A stretch of DNA of 64,000 nucleotides from UBA695 sp042691655 (GCA_042691655.1 CP170506.1:1364001-1428000), one strand, 5' to 3'; positions 1-11,049 are shown, counted from the first letter of the stretch. The notes: generated by a model from the sequence alone, not told the origin. Made by a program: numbers and translations.

Positions 1-721
1 TCCGGTCGGCCACGGCGTAATCCACGCCATAGGTCTCGTTTTCCCAACGCCCGGAACTGTAAAAAAGATAATATTTGGCGCCGTGCTTGATGACAGCCGG
101 GCCCTCCAGCGTGTGCCAATCGTAGAGGCCGCCGTACATCGGGCGGTTCGCCTGGAAACGCTGCCAGTCATGCTGGGCCCGCAGCACCGTCCATGGCTGG
201 CCCGCCACGCGGTCCATGGTTTCGAGCCGGTCGCACGCCAGCGCCGTCCCGGGCCGGTCGCCGTCCAGGAAATCGCGGGCGTAGAAGAGATACCACTGCC
301 CGTCGTCATCGCGAAACGGGTGAGCGTCGATGGCGAAGGGCTGATCGTCCGGCGCGATGAGCGGGGCCGGGTGGACGTCGCGGAACGGTCCCGGCGGTTC
401 ATCGGCCACGGCCACGCGGATCTGGTGGTGCTTATCGCCAAAGCCCACCGAATAATACATCCAGTAGCGACCGTTGGCGGCGGCCACCTCCGGAGCCCAG
501 AACGTGCCGCCGAACTTCGGGTCGGGGCGCTCCAGGGCCTCGCCGAGGCACTTCCAGTGGACCAGATCGCGGGAATGGAGCATCGAAAAGACCCACCCGG
601 CGCTTTCCCTGACCCCGGCCAGCTCCTCGCGGCCCGTACCGACCGCAAAATACTCCGCCCCGGCCTTCCAGACGAACGGATCGGCAAAATACTCGTCGAA
701 AACAGGATTCTGGTAACGCAT
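1..721 (-). CDS. Glycoside hydrolase family 43 protein, C-terminus outside window
   Basis: Read on the minus strand from the ATG at 719-721, the frame stays open to the window edge, giving 240 residues without a stop. The N-terminus starts directly in a five-bladed propeller without a signal peptide. The three acidic residues expected of GH43 are visible: Asp14 in FADPFVWK (general base), Asp132 in FAIDAHPF (pKa modulator) and Glu206 in HTLEGPAVIK (general acid). WAPEV and KYYLFYSSG are also typical. GH43 enzymes remove arabinose or xylose from plant polysaccharides (arabinofuranosidase, arabinanase or beta-xylosidase); the exact substrate cannot be read here. No signal peptide suggests cytoplasmic cleavage of imported oligosaccharides. 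It lies downstream of nadB, separated by a strong inverted repeat, so it is probably transcribed separately. Confidence 0.88.
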   Translation of the reverse strand, partial: MRYQNPVFDEYFADPFVWKAGAEYFAVGTGREELAGVRESAGWVFSMLHSRDLVHWKCLGEALERPDPKFGGTFWAPEVAAANGRYWMYYSVGFGDKHHQIRVAVADEPPGPFRDVHPAPLIAPDDQPFAIDAHPFRDDDGQWYLFYARDFLDGDRPGTALACDRLETMDRVAGQPWTVLRAQHDWQRFQANRPMYGGLYDWHTLEGPAVIKHGAKYYLFYSSGRWENETYGVDYAVADR

Positions 722-770
722 TGGCCCTCCCCCGAGGACTACGCACCGCGCAGGGCCGACGGATGGGAAC

Positions 771-830
771 CAGATGGGATGCAAGGGGTAACGCCCCTTG
801 CATCCCGTCTGGAAACTTCGTTTCCTTTTT
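771..830. terminator. Long inverted repeat with a second hairpin and T-run
   Basis: An 18-bp stem (771-788 with 794-811, one G-T wobble, five-base loop) is followed at once by a second small hairpin (811-825) and a run of five T at 826-830. The T-run is placed for a plus-strand transcript, although both flanking genes (nadB and GH43) are on the minus strand. On the minus strand the hairpins would still follow the nadB stop and may end or attenuate its transcript. Confidence 0.6.
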
Positions 831-2435
831 CTACCACCAGTGCATTTCGGTGTTTTTGAGCCAGCGGGCGTCGTCGATTTGGGGGTAATCGAGCGTATAA
901 TGCAGGCCCCGGCTCTCTTTGCGCTGCAAGGCGCAATCAACGATGAGCGCGGCTGTGGTTGCCAGGTTACGCAGCTCCAGCAGGTCGGTATTAGGCTTGA
1001 AGTCCCAGTAAAATTCCTGGATTTCCCGCAGCAAATTGCGCAACCGCGCGCTGGCCCGCTTGAGTCGCTTGTCCGTGCGCACAATGCCGACGTAATCCCA
1101 CATCAGGCGGCGGATTTCGTCCCAGTTGTGGTAAAGGACCACCATTTCGTCTACGTCGTGCGCGTCGCCGCTGACCCATTCGGGGATCGGTACCTCGCTG
1201 GGCCCGTGGCCGTTGACGGGAATATCCACTAGCACATGATTAATGGCCCGGTGAGCCAGCACGACGGCTTCGAGTAGCGAATTGCTCGCCAGTCGGTTGG
1301 CCCCGTGCAGCCCGGTACAAGCCACCTCGCCGATGGCATAAAGGCCGCGCAGGCTCGAAGCGCCGTTGTCGTCGGTCAGCACGCCGCCGCATTGGTAGTG
1401 TGCGGCAGGGACGACCGGGATCGGCTGCTTGGTAATGTCGATGCCGAGCTTGAGGCAGCCCTGGTAAATTGTCGGAAAACGCTCGGCCACGAAATCGGCG
1501 GGCTTGTGGCTGATGTCGAGGTAGACGCACGCCGCGCCGGTCTTTTTCATCTCGGCGTCGATGGCCCGGGCCACGATATCACGCGGAGCCAAGGCCCCCA
1601 GCTTGTGATATTTGCCCATGAACTCGCGCCCCTTGGCGTCCACGAGCCTGCCGCCTTCGCCGCGCACCGCTTCGCTGATCAAAAACGAGCGCCCTTGCGG
1701 GTGGTAAAGGCAGGTGGGGTGGAACTGGATGAACTCCATATTGGCAATGGTCGCCCCGGCGCGCCAGGCCATGGCCACGCCGTCGCCCGTCGCCACGTTG
1801 GGGTTGGTCGTGTAGAGGTAGACTTTGCCGCAGCCGCCCGTGGCCAGGATGAGCCGGTCGGTGCGGAACGTCTCCACCTTCTCGGTGGCTTCATCGAGCA
1901 CGTAAACGCCCACGCAGCGGTCCTCGGTGGCTTCCCCGAGCTTGCCGGTGGTGATGAGATCGACGGCGGTGTGGTTTTCGAGCAGCTCGATATTGGGCGA
2001 AGCCTGGGCCGCGCGCAGGAGCGATTGCTCAATCTCCCGCCCCGTGGCGTCGCGGGCGTGCAGGATGCGCCGCTTGGAGTGGCCACCCTCGCGCCCCAGG
2101 TCGAGCTCGAATTCACCGCTCTCCGCCTCGCGTTCGTCGAAGTGGACGCCGATTTCCATCAGTTCCTTAATGCGTGCCGGTCCCTCGGTGACGATCGTGC
2201 GCACCATCGATTCCTTGCAGAGCCCCGCTCCGGCGGTCAGTGTGTCGCGCACGTGGAGATCGAACGAGTCCTCGCTGCTGGTGACGCAGGCCACGCCCCC
2301 CTGGGCCTGGCTCGTATTGGAGTCGATGCCCATGCGCTTGGTGATGACGGCCACCTTTCCGAGGCGAGCGGCCTTCAGCGCGAAGCTTAAGCCCGCGATG
2401 CCGCTGCCAAGAACGATAAAGTCATAATTTTTCAC
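831..2435 (-). CDS. nadB: L-aspartate oxidase
   Basis: NadB oxidises L-aspartate to iminoaspartate, the first step of de novo NAD synthesis, using FAD and fumarate or oxygen. The 534-residue product has the N-terminal dinucleotide-binding motif (VLGSGIAGLSFALKAA). It also has FIQFHPT and VRGEGG, which carry the active-site His and Arg of the succinate dehydrogenase/aspartate oxidase family, and HGANRLASNSLLEAVV near residue 380, plus a helical C-terminal domain. Length matches the family. The start is a GTG preceded by AAGGA. It follows panC by 18 bases, so the two are probably cotranscribed. nadA and nadC are not in the window. Confidence 0.96.
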   Translation of the reverse strand: MKNYDFIVLGSGIAGLSFALKAARLGKVAVITKRMGIDSNTSQAQGGVACVTSSEDSFDLHVRDTLTAGAGLCKESMVRTIVTEGPARIKELMEIGVHFDEREAESGEFELDLGREGGHSKRRILHARDATGREIEQSLLRAAQASPNIELLENHTAVDLITTGKLGEATEDRCVGVYVLDEATEKVETFRTDRLILATGGCGKVYLYTTNPNVATGDGVAMAWRAGATIANMEFIQFHPTCLYHPQGRSFLISEAVRGEGGRLVDAKGREFMGKYHKLGALAPRDIVARAIDAEMKKTGAACVYLDISHKPADFVAERFPTIYQGCLKLGIDITKQPIPVVPAAHYQCGGVLTDDNGASSLRGLYAIGEVACTGLHGANRLASNSLLEAVVLAHRAINHVLVDIPVNGHGPSEVPIPEWVSGDAHDVDEMVVLYHNWDEIRRLMWDYVGIVRTDKRLKRASARLRNLLREIQEFYWDFKPNTDLLELRNLATTAALIVDCALQRKESRGLHYTLDYPQIDDARWLKNTEMHWW

Positions 2436-2453
2436 AAAAATGGGTGTCCTTAC

Positions 2454-3299
2454 TTAGAGAGAAATTTCGATGTTGTCGATGAGCCGGGTTTTGCCAAACG
2501 CGACGGCCACGGCGATGAGGAGTTTGCGGGTTTTCGGCCCCGGCAGGGCGAGGCTCTCGGCGTCCACTGCTTCCACGTAGTCGATCTTGGCGATGGGCGA
2601 GGTGGCGATGGTTTGGGCCACGAGGTCGCGGAGCTTGGCGGGCGAGCGGAGCCCGGCTTTGGCGGCCTTGCGGGCGTCCACGAGCGACCGGCGCAGGATG
2701 AGCGCCTCGGAGCGTTCCTTGGGCGAGAGGTAGCGGTTCCGGGAGCTCATGGCGAGGCCATCCGGTTCCCGGTGGATTTCGACGCCGACGAGTTTGACCG
2801 GCATATCCAGATCGCGCACCATGCGGCGCAGGATGGCGAGTTGCTGGTAATCTTTTTTGCCGAAAACGCCGATATCGGCCTGGAAAAGGTTGATGAGCTT
2901 GCTCACCACGGTACAGACGCCGCGGAAATGGATCGGGCGGGACTTGCCGCAAAGCCCCGTGGAGAGGGCCGTTTCGTTGACCCACGTGGAGGCGTCGGGC
3001 TCGTAGAAATCCTCGGGTTTGGGATTGAAAAGGAGATCGACGCCCTCCGCCTCGCACTTGGCGATGTCCTCGGAGATGGGGCGGGGATATTTGGAGAAGT
3101 CCTCCTTGGGGCCGAATTGCGTCGGATTGACAAAGACGCTGACGGCCACGGTTCCCTTGGGACCGGCCAGCGCTCGGGCTTTGCGGATCAGCGTGAGATG
3201 CCCTTCATGGAGAGCCCCCATCGTCGGCACCAAGACGAGGGGACGCGGTACACTGCGGCGGATGCGCACCACGGAAGCAGGCGTGCGAAGAATTTTCAC
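2454..3299 (-). CDS. panC: Pantothenate synthetase
   Basis: PanC joins pantoate and beta-alanine with ATP to make pantothenate for coenzyme A. The 281-residue protein shows PTMGALHEGHLTLIRKA at its N-terminus, containing the HxGH nucleotide-binding motif. SVFVNPTQFGPKEDF, the GKKDYQQ segment and SSRNRYLSP follow in the expected order. Length is normal. The start is GTG (ATG is absent nearby) with no clear ribosome binding site. It probably leads a two-gene unit with nadB, linking two cofactor pathways that both consume aspartate-derived precursors. Confidence 0.96.
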   Translation of the reverse strand: MKILRTPASVVRIRRSVPRPLVLVPTMGALHEGHLTLIRKARALAGPKGTVAVSVFVNPTQFGPKEDFSKYPRPISEDIAKCEAEGVDLLFNPKPEDFYEPDASTWVNETALSTGLCGKSRPIHFRGVCTVVSKLINLFQADIGVFGKKDYQQLAILRRMVRDLDMPVKLVGVEIHREPDGLAMSSRNRYLSPKERSEALILRRSLVDARKAAKAGLRSPAKLRDLVAQTIATSPIAKIDYVEAVDAESLALPGPKTRKLLIAVAVAFGKTRLIDNIEISL

Positions 3300-3362
3300 T
3301 ATTAACCCAGGAGGGTAGCAGCTTTTGCCGGGTAATAAAAAGGCATTTTTAGCCGGTCCGTC

Positions 3363-4085
3363 TCAGTCCAGCGAGGCAGCTCCCCCGAGGCTGATAATCT
3401 CCTCTTTAATTCGGGCTATTTCCCGCTGATTTTTGTCGATAAGCCTCTGGGTATCGTGGGCTTGCAAGTGGTAGATCTTTCCCCGGTAGCCCCGGTCGGG
3501 GCGTGCATCGAGGATTTCCTGGCGCAAGTCTTTGATTCGCTGGCGAAGCGCCTGAATTTTCTTTAATCGCTCGGCTTTTTCTTTTTCTGCTCGTTGGGCT
3601 GGCGTGAGGTTGTCTTGTTGCTTGCTAGAGTTGAAGGGAACGATAGCATCTTCATTGCCCTGGGAGGAGTCCGCCGGAGGTCGCTGCCGTTCCGCATACT
3701 CTTTGTTGGCCCTTATAAGCTCCTCAGCGGCCTTGGCTTTGGCTGCCGCGGTTAAATCCTTGAGTTGCTGGCCGACTTCGGGATCATTGGAAAGCTGGTA
3801 GGGATAGGCCTGAAACTGGTGTTCGCCATCGGAAACGGTCAACAATGTCCCCGCCTTTACCAGGGTAACTCTTGTCCCTGGCATGACGCTGGCCACCCCG
3901 GAATCCGAAACCGTAGAAAGCCGCTCCAGCACAAAAAAGACCCCGGGAGGGACCGTTTTCTTGGAGGGAGGCAGCGTGGGGGATTCTATGGCGGTTGTGG
4001 GCGAGGATACGTCGGGAACTGTCAAAACCTGTGCGTTGGAAAACGTCGCTATCCCGATCCACAAAATGATTGCGAAGGTTTTCAT
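3363..4085 (-). CDS. Secreted hypothetical protein with charged coiled-coil C-terminus
   Basis: No family is recognised. The product (about 240 residues) begins with a short signal peptide (KTFAIILWIGIATFSNA followed by Q). A Pro/Thr/Ser-rich stretch and a region resembling a small beta-barrel or SH3-like module (GTRVTLVKAGTLLTVSDG) come next. A long Lys/Glu/Arg-rich helix with predicted coiled-coil character ends the protein (KAERLKKIQALRQRIKDL). Two in-frame ATGs lie six bases apart. AAGGG is nine bases before the second and only three before the first, so the second is preferred. Convergence of a periplasmic address with a helical tail suggests an envelope role, but nothing firm can be said. 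Confidence 0.7.
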   Translation of the reverse strand: MKTFAIILWIGIATFSNAQVLTVPDVSSPTTAIESPTLPPSKKTVPPGVFFVLERLSTVSDSGVASVMPGTRVTLVKAGTLLTVSDGEHQFQAYPYQLSNDPEVGQQLKDLTAAAKAKAAEELIRANKEYAERQRPPADSSQGNEDAIVPFNSSKQQDNLTPAQRAEKEKAERLKKIQALRQRIKDLRQEILDARPDRGYRGKIYHLQAHDTQRLIDKNQREIARIKEEIISLGGAASLD

Positions 4086-4171
4086 ATCCATACGCCCTTA
4101 ATGCTATGGTCTCATTTTTAGTAATTTGCCGTATGGAAGCAAGCGGATTTTCGGGAGGGCAAACAGGGCGC

Positions 4172-4204
4172 AAAAAAAGAGGCTCACACTTTCGCATGAG
4201 CCCC
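4172..4204 (-). terminator. Rho-independent terminator of glnS
   Basis: On the minus strand, 35 bases after the glnS stop, an eight-base stem (4197-4204 with 4179-4186) closes a ten-base loop and is followed by seven U (A-run 4172-4178). Confidence 0.85.
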
Positions 4205-4239
4205 TTTTTAAAGCTTAACGCGCCTTTAGCGCCGGGTTG

Positions 4240-6015
<1,776 letters not shown>

Positions 6016-6137
6016 GATGTTCAAAAACGAACGTTAGCAACCAAGGGAGGGAAGTTCAACCCTTTGGACTCCAAGAAATTCAGAAAGGGAGCTTCCGCCC
6101 TTAACAAAAACTTAACAATTTTGACACACCTCAAAGA

Positions 6138-6166
6138 TTGACCCTCTCTGATATTACCTCTATACG
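6138..6166 (+). promoter_or_regulatory. Sigma-70-like promoter for the S53 peptidase gene
   Basis: TTGACC (6138-6143) and TATACG (6161-6166) are separated by exactly 17 bases, placing a transcript start about 40 bases before the peptidase ATG. An additional TTGACA lies at 6121-6126. This is the best sigma-70-type match I noticed in the window. Confidence 0.6.
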
Positions 6167-6214
6167 CAGTACGGTTTCAAAGCCCCAAGTCCCCAACAAC
6201 AAAGGCAATCAAGT

Positions 6215-7621
6215 ATGAAACACAAACTCCTTGCTAGTATCGTCTCGGTACTGGCTCTCTGCGTTCAGACGTCCTTCGGATCCCCCGGAGGAGCAACTCC
6301 AACCGCCCAGGATTACGTCCCCGGCTGGCATAACTGGCAACCAGGTTACGGTGAACCGACCGCCCAGGAAGGCCCGCACGACCCGCCGACCTTCAAGGAC
6401 GACGGCGCCATCCTGGTTCCCGACACCAGCATCGCCAAGGACAGCCTCGCGGGCGAAGGGACCCACACCAACCACTCCATCCTCTTCCTCGCCCAGGCCA
6501 CCACGGGTTCCCCAAGCGGCCTCACCCCGGCGGACATTCGCTCGGTCTACAACCTGCCCTCGACCGGCGGTTCCGGCGTGATCGCCATCGTCGACGCCTA
6601 CCACTACCCGACCGCGCTCAACGACTTCAACGTCTTCGCCAAAGAGTTTGGCCTTCCGACCGAGACCTCCACCAGCGCGACCTCCTCCTCCAACACGGTC
6701 TTCCAGGTGGTCTACGCCACCGGCCGCCAGCCCTCCACCGATGGCGGCTGGAGCCAGGAATCCGCCCTTGATGTCCAGTGGGCCCACGCCATGGCACCCA
6801 ATGCAAAGATCGTCTTGGTCGAGGCCGCCTCCAGCAGCCTGAGCGACCTCTTCACCGCCATCCAGGTGGCCAGCAAAATCAGCGGCGTGAAGGAAATCTC
6901 CCTGAGCTGGGGCACCTCCGAGTTCCGTTCCCAGACCAGCTACGACTCTTATTTCCAAACCAAGAGCACCTCGAGCTCCAGCAGTACCTCTAGTCGCAAC
7001 CAGTTTGGCCCGAGTATGTTCGGCCGTGCTAGCACCTCCTCGGCGGCTTCCTCCTCGACCTCCTCCACCTCGACCATCGTTTACTTTGCCGCCAGCGGCG
7101 ACACTGGCGGGAAGGTGATCTACCCCGGCAGCTCCCCCTACGTCGTGAGCGCGGGCGGTACCACCCTCAACTTCGACGCGAGCGGCAACTTCCTGAGCGA
7201 AACCGGCTGGAGCGGTTCCGGTGGCGGCAAGAGCGCCTTCGAAGCCATTCCCAGCTACCAGAGCGCGCTGAAATCCAAACTCGGCAGCTACCGGGGCGTT
7301 CCGGACTGGTCGTTTAACGCAGACCCGTACAGCGGCGTTTCGGTCTACGACAGCACGGCCTACAACGGCGTTTCCGGCTGGATGGTCTTTGGCGGCACCT
7401 CGGTCTCGTCTCCGGCGCTGGCGGGCATCGCCAACACGGCGGCCACCTCCCGTGGCAGCTTCTCGTCGACCACCGCAGTTCAACTCGCCCTGATTTACAA
7501 CAACCTCGGCTCCTCCAACTTCCGCGACATCGTTTCCGGAACCGCAGGCTCCTACTCGTGCGCGAGCGGCTGGGATTTCGTGACCGGCGTCGGCTCAACC
7601 TTGGGCCTTACCGGGAAATAA
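6215..7621 (+). CDS. Secreted S53 (sedolisin-type) serine-carboxyl peptidase
   Basis: Sedolisins are secreted endopeptidases with a Ser-Glu-Asp triad, most active at acid pH. The 468-residue protein has a signal peptide (MKHKLLASIVSVLALCVQTSFG). Candidate catalytic residues are Glu182 and Asp186 (QESALD), the oxyanion Asp296 (AASGDTGG) and Ser396 (GGTSVSSP). The C-terminal DIVSG...GWDFVTGVGS pattern matches the family's calcium site. The region before the catalytic core is only about 100 residues, shorter than the usual sedolisin propeptide. A Ser/Thr-rich low-complexity insertion occupies residues 249-288. It is a single-gene unit with its own promoter and terminator. Family assignment is confident; the substrate is unknown. 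Confidence 0.88.
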   Translation: MKHKLLASIVSVLALCVQTSFGSPGGATPTAQDYVPGWHNWQPGYGEPTAQEGPHDPPTFKDDGAILVPDTSIAKDSLAGEGTHTNHSILFLAQATTGSPSGLTPADIRSVYNLPSTGGSGVIAIVDAYHYPTALNDFNVFAKEFGLPTETSTSATSSSNTVFQVVYATGRQPSTDGGWSQESALDVQWAHAMAPNAKIVLVEAASSSLSDLFTAIQVASKISGVKEISLSWGTSEFRSQTSYDSYFQTKSTSSSSSTSSRNQFGPSMFGRASTSSAASSSTSSTSTIVYFAASGDTGGKVIYPGSSPYVVSAGGTTLNFDASGNFLSETGWSGSGGGKSAFEAIPSYQSALKSKLGSYRGVPDWSFNADPYSGVSVYDSTAYNGVSGWMVFGGTSVSSPALAGIANTAATSRGSFSSTTAVQLALIYNNLGSSNFRDIVSGTAGSYSCASGWDFVTGVGSTLGLTGK

Positions 7622-7658
7622 TCCCCAAGCGCCTCCCCAACTAAAGCGAATATTAAAG

Positions 7659-7692
7659 AACCTCGTTCCCATAGCCGGGAACGAGGTTTTTT
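7659..7692 (+). terminator. Rho-independent terminator of the S53 peptidase gene
   Basis: A perfect 12-bp stem (7659-7670 with 7677-7688) and six-base loop end in six T, 38 bases after the peptidase stop. Confidence 0.92.
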
Positions 7693-7821
7693 GTTGATTT
7701 AGGGGGCCAATATCGGCGCTGGAGCCTGTGCCCGGCTAAAAACTGCCCTCAATGCGTTACGAATCTGGAGATTAGTAACGAGGGAACGGGAGACCCTGGG
7801 CGTTTAACTGTAGGAATCAGT

Positions 7822-9150
7822 TTACCGAAACTTCTCCACCGTCTTGCGAATGCGGGCCACCGTCCGGTCTTTGCCGAGAACCTCCATCATGTGGTAGAGG
7901 CTCGGGCCGACGGAGCGGCCGCTTACGGCGATGCGCGAGGGGTGGATGAGTTCTTTATTCTTCCAACCGTTGGCCGCGGCCGTGCCCTTGAGCGTGGCTT
8001 CGATCGCCTCCGGGGTCCAGGTCTCGCTGGCTTCGAAGGCGGTGGCGAGCGCTGTTAACTTATCCAGCGCGCCGGGAACTTTGAGGGCCTTTTCCACGCC
8101 CTCGTCCTCGTAAGCGTAGTCCTCGGTGAAGAAAAAGCTAATGCGGTCGGGCACTTCGTCGAGCTGCTTGGTCTTTTCCTTCACAATGGCTAGCACGGCG
8201 GTCAGTTCCGTGTCGTTTTTGTAGGGAATGGCCGCGCGGTCGATGAAGGGCCGGGCCAGTTGCGTAAAACGCTCCAGGCTCATGTGCAGGAGGTATTGCA
8301 CGTTCATCCAGTGGCATTTTTCGAGATCGAACGACGCCGCCTTGCGGTTGATGTGGGCCAGGTCAAAGCGTTCGATGATCTCTTTAATGTCGAAAATCTC
8401 GCGGTTTTCCTTTGGCGACCACCCGAGCAGGCAGAGGAAATTCACCACCGCCTCGGGGGTGTATCCCTGCTCCATGTAACCGCCCACCGCCGCGCCCTGG
8501 TCTCGCTTGCTCATTTTGGAGCCGTCGCGGTTCAGGATCAGCGGAATGTGGGCGAACTGCGGGTGCGGCACGCCGAGGGCCTCGTAGAGTTCCACGTGCT
8601 TGGGAGTGTTGGAAAGGTGGTCCTCGCCGCGGATCACGTGCGTCATGCCCATCTCGATGTCGTCGACCACGTTGACGAAGTGGAAAATCCAGCCCCCGTC
8701 CGGGCGGCGGATGGTGATGTCAGGGTGGATCTCGGCGTTGCTCATGTCGAACTCCACGTGGCCGCAAACCAGGTCGTCAAATTTGACCACCTTGCGCAGC
8801 GACTTGAAGCGCCAGGAGCCGTTTTCCTCCTCGTAGAGGTGCCCGGCGTCCTTGAGCTTATTGAAATAGCGCAGGTAAATGTCCTCGCGTTCGCTCTGGA
8901 AATAGGGGCCGTGGTTGCCGCCTTTGAAGGGGCCTTCGTCCCAGTCGAGGCCCAGCCAATTCAGGCCGTCGTAGATCGCCTGGGTGGCCTCTTCCGTGTT
9001 GCGCGCCTTGTCGGTGTCTTCGATGCGCAGAATGAACGTGCCGCCGGTGTGGCGGGCGAAGAGCCAGTTAAAAAGCGCGGTGCGCGCGCCGCCGACGTGA
9101 AGGTAGCCGGTGGGCGAAGGTGCAAAACGAACACGGACGTTGGAACTCAT
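7822..9150 (-). CDS. gltX: Glutamyl-tRNA synthetase
   Basis: GluRS attaches glutamate to tRNA-Glu and supplies Glu-tRNA for haem synthesis, whose next-but-one enzyme, HemL, is also in this window. PSPTGYLHVGGARTALFN carries the HIGH-type motif (HVGG) and GSKMSKRDQGA is the KMSKS loop. The protein is 442 residues, somewhat shorter than typical bacterial GluRS, with the shortening in the C-terminal anticodon-binding half. Because glnS is also present, a discriminating GluRS is likely (inference). Start is ATG with no obvious ribosome binding site. Confidence 0.95.
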   Translation of the reverse strand: MSSNVRVRFAPSPTGYLHVGGARTALFNWLFARHTGGTFILRIEDTDKARNTEEATQAIYDGLNWLGLDWDEGPFKGGNHGPYFQSEREDIYLRYFNKLKDAGHLYEEENGSWRFKSLRKVVKFDDLVCGHVEFDMSNAEIHPDITIRRPDGGWIFHFVNVVDDIEMGMTHVIRGEDHLSNTPKHVELYEALGVPHPQFAHIPLILNRDGSKMSKRDQGAAVGGYMEQGYTPEAVVNFLCLLGWSPKENREIFDIKEIIERFDLAHINRKAASFDLEKCHWMNVQYLLHMSLERFTQLARPFIDRAAIPYKNDTELTAVLAIVKEKTKQLDEVPDRISFFFTEDYAYEDEGVEKALKVPGALDKLTALATAFEASETWTPEAIEATLKGTAAANGWKNKELIHPSRIAVSGRSVGPSLYHMMEVLGKDRTVARIRKTVEKFR

Positions 9151-9198
9151 AGGAACCGCCCATCCTGCACGAGCCGCCCGGGAATTTCAAGACCCGCG

Positions 9199-10932
9199 CT
9201 ATTTCTCGTACTGCCAGCCGTGCCAGTTGAGCACCGGCGCGTACCCGGCGGCCGCCGCGCGGTCCCATAAAAGCGCCAGGCAGGGATAGGCCCCCTCGGC
9301 CTGGAAGGTGTGCGTTCCCGGGGCCAGTTCGCGGGGGCCGTCATACGGCTGGCCATCCAGCAGGCCGTGCACAGGGAGGTGCTTGCTCCAAAGGACGTAG
9401 CCACCCCCGACCGCCACGGGGAAAGTAAATAGAGCCCCGGGGACTGTCTTGCCCACCGAGAGGATGCGCCCCGAGACGCGTAACTGCCCGATAGTGAGGT
9501 AATTTTCCGTCAGGAAATTGACCGTGTCTTTCCGGTAGGACTGTTTGCGGTTGAGGACCACGTGCACGTTTTTGGCGATAAGATCCTCTTTAATCGTGTC
9601 CTTGATGAGCTTGCGCGACATCCGGCCGTAGGTCAGCGGTTCGATGACGTAGTAGAACGCACGCTGCCGGAAAACCGCCTCGCCCTTGAAATCCATCACA
9701 TACTCGCCCGGGCGGGTCAGTTGCAGCACCTCGCGCAGGATTTCCTTTTCGAAGAGCGTGCCATCGACCCCCGGGGGGCGGCCTCCGAGGATGAGGGCGA
9801 TTTCGATCACGCCGACGGTTCCCATGACCCAGGGCACCGCGCCGCTTCCCAGGCGGGCCGCGCCGTAAAGAATCCACGGGACCACCACCAGCACGGCCAC
9901 CGGGTAGAAGGGGAGGTAATCCTGCCGGGTGATCAGCGCCCAGAAGCTCATCAGCGCCGTGCAGTAGAACCCGGCAAAGAGAAACAGCGTGGTCTGCCGG
10001 ATCGCGCGCGGCGTCGCCCCGCGCCCGATAAGGGCCGCGCCAAAAAGGAAGAACGGGAGCGCCAAGGGAAACGCGAGCCGGTCGACCAGCGTGTGCACCT
10101 TCTTATCGACCGAGAGCATCATATTGTGCTGGATGACCCCGTAATAAAACTCATGCCAGCACCCCAGGGCCGCGAAGGCCGCGCAGAGGATGGCCGGGAC
10201 CACCACGACCCCCGCCGCGATGACGAGCGCCGCCTTCAGCTGCGTTTTCAGCACCGCGCTATCCAGTCGGCGCGCGGCGATATGCGGGGCGATCCCCGCG
10301 GCTAGCGCGGCCATGGCTAAGATCAGCGTGGTTTTCATCGAAACCCCGGCGGCCAGCCCGAGCAGCAGCCCGCCGGAGAGCCAGGTTTTCCAGCCGGGTT
10401 TCCCCGTGATGAGCACCGCCAGCGCGCAGAGCCAGAGGGGGGCCCAGAGGTTATCCGTCCGGTACTCCAGGGCGGGGAAAAACCACCACGAGAGAAGCGA
10501 AATGCCCACCGCGCTCCAGAGCCCCACCCGGCGGGAGTAGACCTCGCAGCCGATCTTCCAGACCGCCCAGAGGCAGACCAGCCAGAGCGGCGCCATGGCA
10601 AAGCGCATGTAGGTCAGGATATTCGGGCTTTCCCCGATCAGCGCCACCAGGGGCGAAAAGAGCAGGTGGAAAATCGGCGTGTGATTGTCAAAAAAATCGC
10701 GGTACTGAATCAGCCCCTGTGTCCACCCCCAGGTCGTGTGGAGGTGCTGCGGCTCATCGTTATCGTAACGGAACCGGAAGATGTAAAAACAGCGCAGCGC
10801 CAGCGCGCAAAGCAGGAAAAATGAGGCGCTCCAGCGTTCGCTTCGGGAAATCTCGGGCGCACTGGCAACAGTCGGGGTTATGGAAAGTTGCGGCATCAGG
10901 GTAGTGGGTAATATCGGGGTAGTGCGTAACAT
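9199..10932 (-). CDS. Multi-pass membrane glycosyltransferase of the GT-C (PMT/ArnT-like) type
   Basis: The product (577 residues from the ATG at 10932) has about ten hydrophobic segments through residue 400, then a soluble C-terminal domain. The first loop carries YDNDEPQHLH, an acidic DE motif in the place where GT-C enzymes bind the polyprenyl-phosphate sugar. Such enzymes transfer sugars from lipid-linked donors to lipid A, proteins or glycans on the periplasmic side. The frame opens further upstream to a TTG, and another ATG lies at 10896; none has a clear ribosome binding site. It is divergent from proC. Acceptor and sugar are unknown; assignment rests on topology and the motif. Confidence 0.68.
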   Translation of the reverse strand: MLRTTPILPTTLMPQLSITPTVASAPEISRSERWSASFFLLCALALRCFYIFRFRYDNDEPQHLHTTWGWTQGLIQYRDFFDNHTPIFHLLFSPLVALIGESPNILTYMRFAMAPLWLVCLWAVWKIGCEVYSRRVGLWSAVGISLLSWWFFPALEYRTDNLWAPLWLCALAVLITGKPGWKTWLSGGLLLGLAAGVSMKTTLILAMAALAAGIAPHIAARRLDSAVLKTQLKAALVIAAGVVVVPAILCAAFAALGCWHEFYYGVIQHNMMLSVDKKVHTLVDRLAFPLALPFFLFGAALIGRGATPRAIRQTTLFLFAGFYCTALMSFWALITRQDYLPFYPVAVLVVVPWILYGAARLGSGAVPWVMGTVGVIEIALILGGRPPGVDGTLFEKEILREVLQLTRPGEYVMDFKGEAVFRQRAFYYVIEPLTYGRMSRKLIKDTIKEDLIAKNVHVVLNRKQSYRKDTVNFLTENYLTIGQLRVSGRILSVGKTVPGALFTFPVAVGGGYVLWSKHLPVHGLLDGQPYDGPRELAPGTHTFQAEGAYPCLALLWDRAAAAGYAPVLNWHGWQYEK

Positions 10933-11049
10933 AACGGCGAGCGGGTGTCTGAAAAGAGAAAATCGAAACCGGGGGCGCAACCGGGCGGGACCCCCGGCGT
11001 GTTTTTCTCATTTTCCTTTGAGGCGTTCCGGGGTATCCCTAGACCCAAC

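Noticed and set aside
10945..11049. N-terminal extension of proC
   Set aside because: The extra 35 residues are not hydrophobic or conserved, and the Rossmann motif is expected at the very start, as obtained with the ATG at 11050.
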